From Clostridia bacterium (GTDB taxonomy: Bacteria > Bacillota > Clostridia > Christensenellales > Aristaeellaceae), in contig CAAGII010000012.1 in the NCBI GenBank assembly GCA_900769875.1, forward strand, positions 1 to 9,472: DNA of 9,472 nucleotides. The letters run 5' to 3'. Position 1 is the first letter of the stretch, and each line of letters starts with the position of its first letter. Position numbers and translations under genes: made by a program. Below, piece by piece: positions 7,142 through 9,472 of this stretch. The notes beneath the pieces are model-generated. The model was given only the letters and a program-made list of their open reading frames with translations, made no database searches and was not told where the DNA came from.

Positions 7142-7738
7142 ATGGCTGCGATCGAGCCCATCGCCCGGATGGTGGCTGAGCTGTCCCACCTGCCCGGCAT
7201 CGGGCAAAAGACGGCGCAGCGGCTTGCCTACCACATCGCGAGCATGCCGCTGGAGGATGTTCGCCAGCTGGCGACGGCGCTCTGGCAGGGGCGCAAGGCA
7301 GTGCGCTACTGCAGCGCATGCGGCAACTACAGCGCTGATGAGCTGTGCGATATCTGCGCCAGCGCGGAGCGGCACAACGGGCAGATCTGCGTGGTGCGCG
7401 ATCCCCGCGACGTCGCCGCCATCGAGCGCATGCACGATTATCACGGGCTGTACCATGTGCTGCACGGCACACTCAGCCCCATGGACGGCGTTGGTCCGGA
7501 CGATATCCGCATCAGGGAGCTGCTCGCCCGCCTCTCCGACGGCGCGGTGCGCGAGGTCATCCTTGCCACCAACCCGGATATTGAGGGCGAAGCCACCGCG
7601 ACCTACATCGCCAGACTCATTAAGCCCATGGGCATTCGCGTGACACGGATCGCCCACGGCGTACCTGTCGGCTCCGATCTGGAATACGCCGATGAGGTCA
7701 CCCTGAGCAAGGCCATGGAAGGCCGACGGGATATGTAG
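7142..7738 (+). CDS. recR: Recombination mediator protein RecR
   Basis: A full-length 198-residue RecR, which works with RecO (and RecF) to load RecA onto single-stranded gaps in recombinational repair. Domains in order: helix-hairpin-helix LPGIGQKTAQRLAYHI (17-32); a four-cysteine zinc finger with Cys57, Cys60, Cys69 and Cys72 (YCSACGNYSADELCDIC); a TOPRIM domain starting ICVVRDPRDVAAIE (82-95) and continuing through LHGTLSPMDGVGPDDI and ATNPDIEGEATA; and a C-terminal IARLIKPMGIRVTRIAHGVPVGSDLEY-type block, the family signature. No strong ribosome binding site precedes the ATG; with the ybaB stop only 2 bases upstream, translational coupling is the likely mode. It ends just before the hairpin at 7754-7782. 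Confidence 0.98.
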   Translation: MAAIEPIARMVAELSHLPGIGQKTAQRLAYHIASMPLEDVRQLATALWQGRKAVRYCSACGNYSADELCDICASAERHNGQICVVRDPRDVAAIERMHDYHGLYHVLHGTLSPMDGVGPDDIRIRELLARLSDGAVREVILATNPDIEGEATATYIARLIKPMGIRVTRIAHGVPVGSDLEYADEVTLSKAMEGRRDM

Positions 7739-7753
7739 CTCCCCCACCTGATT

Positions 7754-7784
7754 GACATGCACGTCCCGGCGACGTGCATGTTTC
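7754..7784 (+). terminator. Perfect 11-bp hairpin after recR: possible weak terminator
   Basis: ACATGCACGTC (7755-7765) pairs perfectly with GACGTGCATGT (7771-7781) around the loop CCGGC; a G-T wobble extends it to 7754-7782. Only three T residues follow, then CACATT, so termination would be weak. The position between recR and rmuC fits a partial terminator, but an operator or a 5' leader structure for rmuC is equally possible. Confidence 0.5.
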
Positions 7785-7803
7785 ACATTGCGCCGCTTGA
7801 TAC

Positions 7804-7810
7804 AGGAGGT
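7804..7810 (+). promoter_or_regulatory. Ribosome binding site fixing the rmuC start
   Basis: AGGAGGT lies 4 bases before ATG 7815. The frame is open upstream to a TTG at 7752, but that codon is beside the hairpin stem and the extra residues (Arg/Cys-rich) would mask the N-terminal membrane segment. ATG 7815 is the supported start. Confidence 0.85.
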
Positions 7811-7814
7811 TGGC

Positions 7815-9146
7815 ATGGAAATCATCATCTGGCTGCTGCTTGCGCTCGTGGTCATGCTGCTCGTGCTCACGTCGGTGCAGCTATTTCGTCAGAGGCAGCA
7901 GCACCGTGACATGCAGGCGCAATGGCAGCAGCAGTCCAGACTTCTGTGCGACATCGGCAACGATCTGCTGGACGGGCTGGAGTCGCAGCGCAACGAAACA
8001 CAATCCGCCCTGTACAAGCTGAACCAGGATCTCATCGGCACACTGACCCAGCTGACGCAAACGCAGAACGCTCTTCTTGAAAGCACGCAGCGTCAGGTGC
8101 TGCTTGGCGCGCGCTCGCAGGAGGAGCATCTGATGCAAATGCAGAGTCAGCTTCACCAGTCCATCGCGCAGCTCGACGCCCGCATGGAGCAGTTGCGCGC
8201 CGCCCTGCAGGGCGGTATGGACAGCCTGCGTCAGGAGAACACGCGTCAGCTGGATGAAATGCGCCGCACCGTCGATGAAAAGCTAACCGAGAGCCTGAAC
8301 AAGCGCCTCAACGACAGCTTTGCACAGGTGAGCCAGCGGCTTGAGCAGGTCTACAAGGGACTTGGCGAAATGCAATCCCTCGCCGCGGGCGTCGGCGATC
8401 TGAAAAAGGTGCTCAGCGGCATCAAAACGCGCGGCATCTGGGGCGAGATGCAGCTGGGCGCGCTGCTGGAGCAGATGCTCTCCTCCGCCCAGTACGAAGC
8501 CAATGTCGCCGTGGTCAAGGGCAGCTCCGAGCGCGTGGAGTACGCCGTGCGTCTGCCCGGGCGGGATGGCTCCGCCATCTATCTGCCCATCGACAGCAAG
8601 TTCCCGCAGGAGGATTATGCCCGCCTTGTGTCCGCCAGCGAAACAGCCGACGCGCACGCGCTACAGGAAGCCCGCAAATCGCTCATGACCGCTGTGCGCA
8701 CCGAGGCCCGGCGCATCAGCAGTAAATACATCCAACCTCCGCACACCACCGATTTCGCGGTCATGTTCCTGCCCATCGAGGGGCTGTACGCCGAGGTCAC
8801 CCGCGATATGGGCGCCGTGGAGCGCATTCAGCAGGAGCTGCGCGTCATCATCGCTGGCCCCGGCACATTGACAGCGCTTCTCAACGCCCTGCAGATGGGC
8901 TTCCGTACCCTCGCCATCGAGCAGCGTTCCAGCGAGGTCTGGCAGCTGCTGGGCGCTGTCAGACACGATTTTTCGCGCTTTGCCGACCTCCTTGACCGAA
9001 CGCGCCTGCGGATCCAGCAGGCCAGCGAGTCCATCGACACCGCCTGCAGCCGCACGCGCTCCATTCAGCGCCGCCTGGGCGCTGTGGCGCTGCCGGATTC
9101 CTCGCCCATCGAGCCCCTGCCGGATCCGGATGAGCCGCCTGCCTGA
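7815..9146 (+). CDS. rmuC: RmuC family protein (putative DNA recombination / nuclease-fold protein)
   Basis: A 443-residue RmuC protein. RmuC in E. coli limits recombination at short inverted repeats; its core has a predicted restriction-endonuclease-like fold, but the biochemical activity is not established. Residues 2-23 are a single hydrophobic membrane segment (IIIWLLLALVVMLLVL core), so the protein is probably membrane-anchored by its N-terminus. Residues about 28-185 are Gln/Glu/Leu-rich and look coiled-coil. The conserved RmuC domain starts near Asp195 (DLKKVLSGIKTRGIWGEMQL) and continues with LPIDSKFPQEDY (Asp260, Lys262, a D-x-K arrangement), FLPIEGLYAEV, IAGPGTLTALLNALQMGFR and a C-terminal helical region. 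The last 15 or so residues are Pro/Asp/Glu-rich and probably disordered. Whether it has its own promoter is unclear: TTGACA at 7752 has no good -10 partner. Confidence 0.96.
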   Translation: MEIIIWLLLALVVMLLVLTSVQLFRQRQQHRDMQAQWQQQSRLLCDIGNDLLDGLESQRNETQSALYKLNQDLIGTLTQLTQTQNALLESTQRQVLLGARSQEEHLMQMQSQLHQSIAQLDARMEQLRAALQGGMDSLRQENTRQLDEMRRTVDEKLTESLNKRLNDSFAQVSQRLEQVYKGLGEMQSLAAGVGDLKKVLSGIKTRGIWGEMQLGALLEQMLSSAQYEANVAVVKGSSERVEYAVRLPGRDGSAIYLPIDSKFPQEDYARLVSASETADAHALQEARKSLMTAVRTEARRISSKYIQPPHTTDFAVMFLPIEGLYAEVTRDMGAVERIQQELRVIIAGPGTLTALLNALQMGFRTLAIEQRSSEVWQLLGAVRHDFSRFADLLDRTRLRIQQASESIDTACSRTRSIQRRLGAVALPDSSPIEPLPDPDEPPA

Positions 9147-9151
9147 CCCCG

Positions 9152-9171
9152 CCGGAAGAATCCGGAAGAAT
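9152..9171 (+). repeat. Two tandem copies of a 10-bp unit after rmuC
   Basis: CCGGAAGAAT occurs twice in direct succession (9152-9161 and 9162-9171), starting 5 bases after the rmuC stop. AGAAT at 9167-9171 can also pair with ATTCT at 9179-9183, but this 5-bp stem is too weak to call a terminator. Function unknown; it may be simple slippage. Confidence 0.6.
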
Positions 9172-9195
9172 CTTTGTAATTCTGCAAAAAAACGC

Positions 9196-9224
9196 TTGCA
9201 ATGTACGCTGATGTGTGCTATAAT
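9196..9224 (+). promoter_or_regulatory. Strong sigma-70-type promoter of the tRNA-Ala unit
   Basis: TTGCAA at 9196-9201 (4 of 6 consensus) is followed after exactly 17 bases by a perfect TATAAT at 9219-9224, with TG at 9216-9217 giving an extended -10 (TGCTATAAT). The start of transcription is expected near 9231, about 15 bases before the truncated tRNA copy. No second promoter is seen between that copy and the intact tRNA. Confidence 0.85.
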
Positions 9225-9245
9225 CTATCCGTTGCTTGAAGCGAC

Positions 9246-9267
9246 GGGGCATTAGCACAGTTGGTAG
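9246..9267 (+). repeat. 22-bp direct repeat, copy 1 (tRNA 5' end in the truncated copy)
   Basis: Begins GGGGCATTAGCAC and ends GTTGGTAG. It is identical over all 22 positions to 9344-9365, 98 bases downstream. The flanks before and immediately after the repeat differ between the copies. Confidence 0.95.
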
Positions 9268-9296
9268 AACGAAGTTCTCCGAGGTACGCCCCACAC
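9246..9296 (+). pseudogene. Truncated tRNA-Ala copy lacking the anticodon arm (tRNA-like element)
   Basis: The first 22 bases (9246-9267) are identical to the 5' end of the tRNA at 9344-9365, covering the acceptor 5' strand, the D stem 5' strand and the D loop. The next 6 bases (AACGAA) stand where the intact gene has about 30 bases with the anticodon arm, variable region and T stem 5' strand. The sequence then resumes as GTTCTCCGAGGTACGCCCCAC, which aligns with the intact GTTCGAATCCGGTATGCTCCAC with a GAA loss, an AG insertion and two C/T changes. GGGGC can still pair with GCCCC, and AGAAC-GAA-GTTCT forms a new 5-bp hairpin (9266-9278). It cannot decode. It may be a dead duplicate or a retained RNA element in the leader of the tRNA transcript. 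Confidence 0.7.
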
Positions 9297-9343
9297 CCAA
9301 GGCAGTTAATGGTGAATCTGCACAAAATTCGCCGGGAATATTT

Positions 9344-9365
9344 GGGGCATTAGCACAGTTGGTAG
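9344..9365 (+). repeat. 22-bp direct repeat, copy 2 (5' end of the intact tRNA-Ala)
   Basis: Identical partner of 9246-9267. It forms the acceptor 5' strand, bases 8-9, the D stem 5' strand, the D loop and the first base of the D stem 3' strand of the intact tRNA. Confidence 0.95.
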
Positions 9366-9419
9366 CGCGCTACATTCGCATTGTAGAGGTCACCGGTTCG
9401 AATCCGGTATGCTCCACCA
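9344..9419 (+). tRNA. tRNA-Ala, anticodon CGC
   Basis: A 76-base tRNA with encoded CCA. Acceptor GGGGCAT (9344-9350) pairs with ATGCTCC (9409-9415), including a G3-U70 wobble, the classical alanine identity element. The D arm is GCAC / GCGC around AGTTGGTA. Anticodon stem CTACA / TGTAG is perfect, with loop TTCGCAT and anticodon CGC at 9377-9379, reading GCG codons. The variable region is AGGTC, the T arm is ACCGG-TTCGAAT-CCGGT, the discriminator is A, then CCA at 9417-9419. One oddity is an A12-C23 mismatch inside the D stem. It is transcribed from the promoter at 9196-9224, with the truncated copy in its leader, and is followed by a strong terminator. Confidence 0.95.
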
Positions 9420-9423
9420 GCTC

Positions 9424-9463
9424 AAGCGGGGTTGTCAGTCACGACGATCCCGCTTCTTTTTCT
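9424..9463 (+). terminator. Strong Rho-independent terminator of the tRNA-Ala unit
   Basis: AAGCGGGGTTGTC (9424-9436) pairs with GACGATCCCGCTT (9443-9455) over 13 positions with two G-U wobbles, around loop AGTCAC. It is followed by CTTTTTCTT. It begins 5 bases after the tRNA CCA end. Confidence 0.93.
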
Positions 9464-9472
9464 TCCCGGCGG

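Noticed and set aside
7752..7814. TTG start giving a 21-residue extension of RmuC
   Set aside because: It lies at the hairpin, has no ribosome binding site and would displace the N-terminal membrane segment; ATG 7815 has AGGAGGT in front.
7136..7870. A minus-strand frame of 244 residues across recR
   Set aside because: Antisense to an unmistakable RecR; no ribosome binding site or known motif seen.
9274..9298. Possible T-box riboswitch element (GAGGTACGCC resembles part of the T-box)
   Set aside because: There is no specifier stem, no antiterminator/terminator pair and no downstream amino acid gene. Alignment to the T loop and acceptor end of the neighbouring tRNA explains the bases better.
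9240..9300. A second functional tRNA gene
   Set aside because: No anticodon arm exists, the D stem 3' strand (GAAC) cannot pair with GCAC, and the T arm is broken.
9246..9365. Attachment-site repeats of an integrated element in the tRNA gene
   Set aside because: The repeats are only 98 bases apart with no integrase between, and integrative elements normally duplicate the 3' end of a tRNA rather than the 5' end. The homology also resumes after the gap, which fits a deleted tandem copy.
1..9472. Defence, CRISPR, toxin-antitoxin, prophage or transposon modules
   Set aside because: No repeat array, transposase, integrase or small paired-gene module was seen on either strand; RmuC and RecR are core chromosomal genes.

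Overview
The window is chromosomal housekeeping DNA from a fairly GC-rich bacterium (by eye around 60% G+C, with G/C favoured at third codon positions). Several things point to a Gram-positive, Clostridia-like lineage. The RpoC tail lacks the large insertion that enterobacteria carry after the trigger loop. The ribosome binding sites are strong AGGAGG type. The shikimate kinase-like protein and the type IIA topoisomerase pair resemble divergent clostridial family members. The taxonomic guess is inference from protein character and layout; no search was run.

Layout, all on the + strand. 1-830: C-terminal end of rpoC, entered at the trigger loop, followed by two hairpins, the second a Rho-independent terminator. 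939-5955: a likely operon of a shikimate kinase-like P-loop kinase, a GyrB/ParE subunit and a GyrA/ParC subunit, with gaps of 35 and 11 bases. 5960-7738: an extended -10 promoter at the end of the topoisomerase genes, then a DUF4097-type repeat protein, YbaB/EbfC and RecR, spaced 27 and 2 bases apart. 7754-7782: a perfect 11-bp hairpin. 7815-9146: rmuC. 9196-9463: a complete small transcription unit with a near-consensus promoter, a truncated tRNA-Ala copy, an intact tRNA-Ala(CGC) and a strong terminator.

The genes concern transcription (RpoC), DNA topology (type IIA topoisomerase), recombinational repair and DNA binding (RecR, YbaB, RmuC) and translation (tRNA-Ala). No mobile element, CRISPR array, toxin-antitoxin or defence cassette is visible, and no new multi-gene system is apparent. 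The best leads are: (1) the deletion-bearing tRNA-Ala copy that sits between the promoter and the intact tRNA; (2) the GyrA/ParC subunit, which has glycine at the position equivalent to E. coli GyrA Asp87 and lacks a GyrA box in the first C-terminal blade, but carries a degenerate box-like motif near its end; (3) the non-canonical substrate site of the shikimate kinase-like protein.
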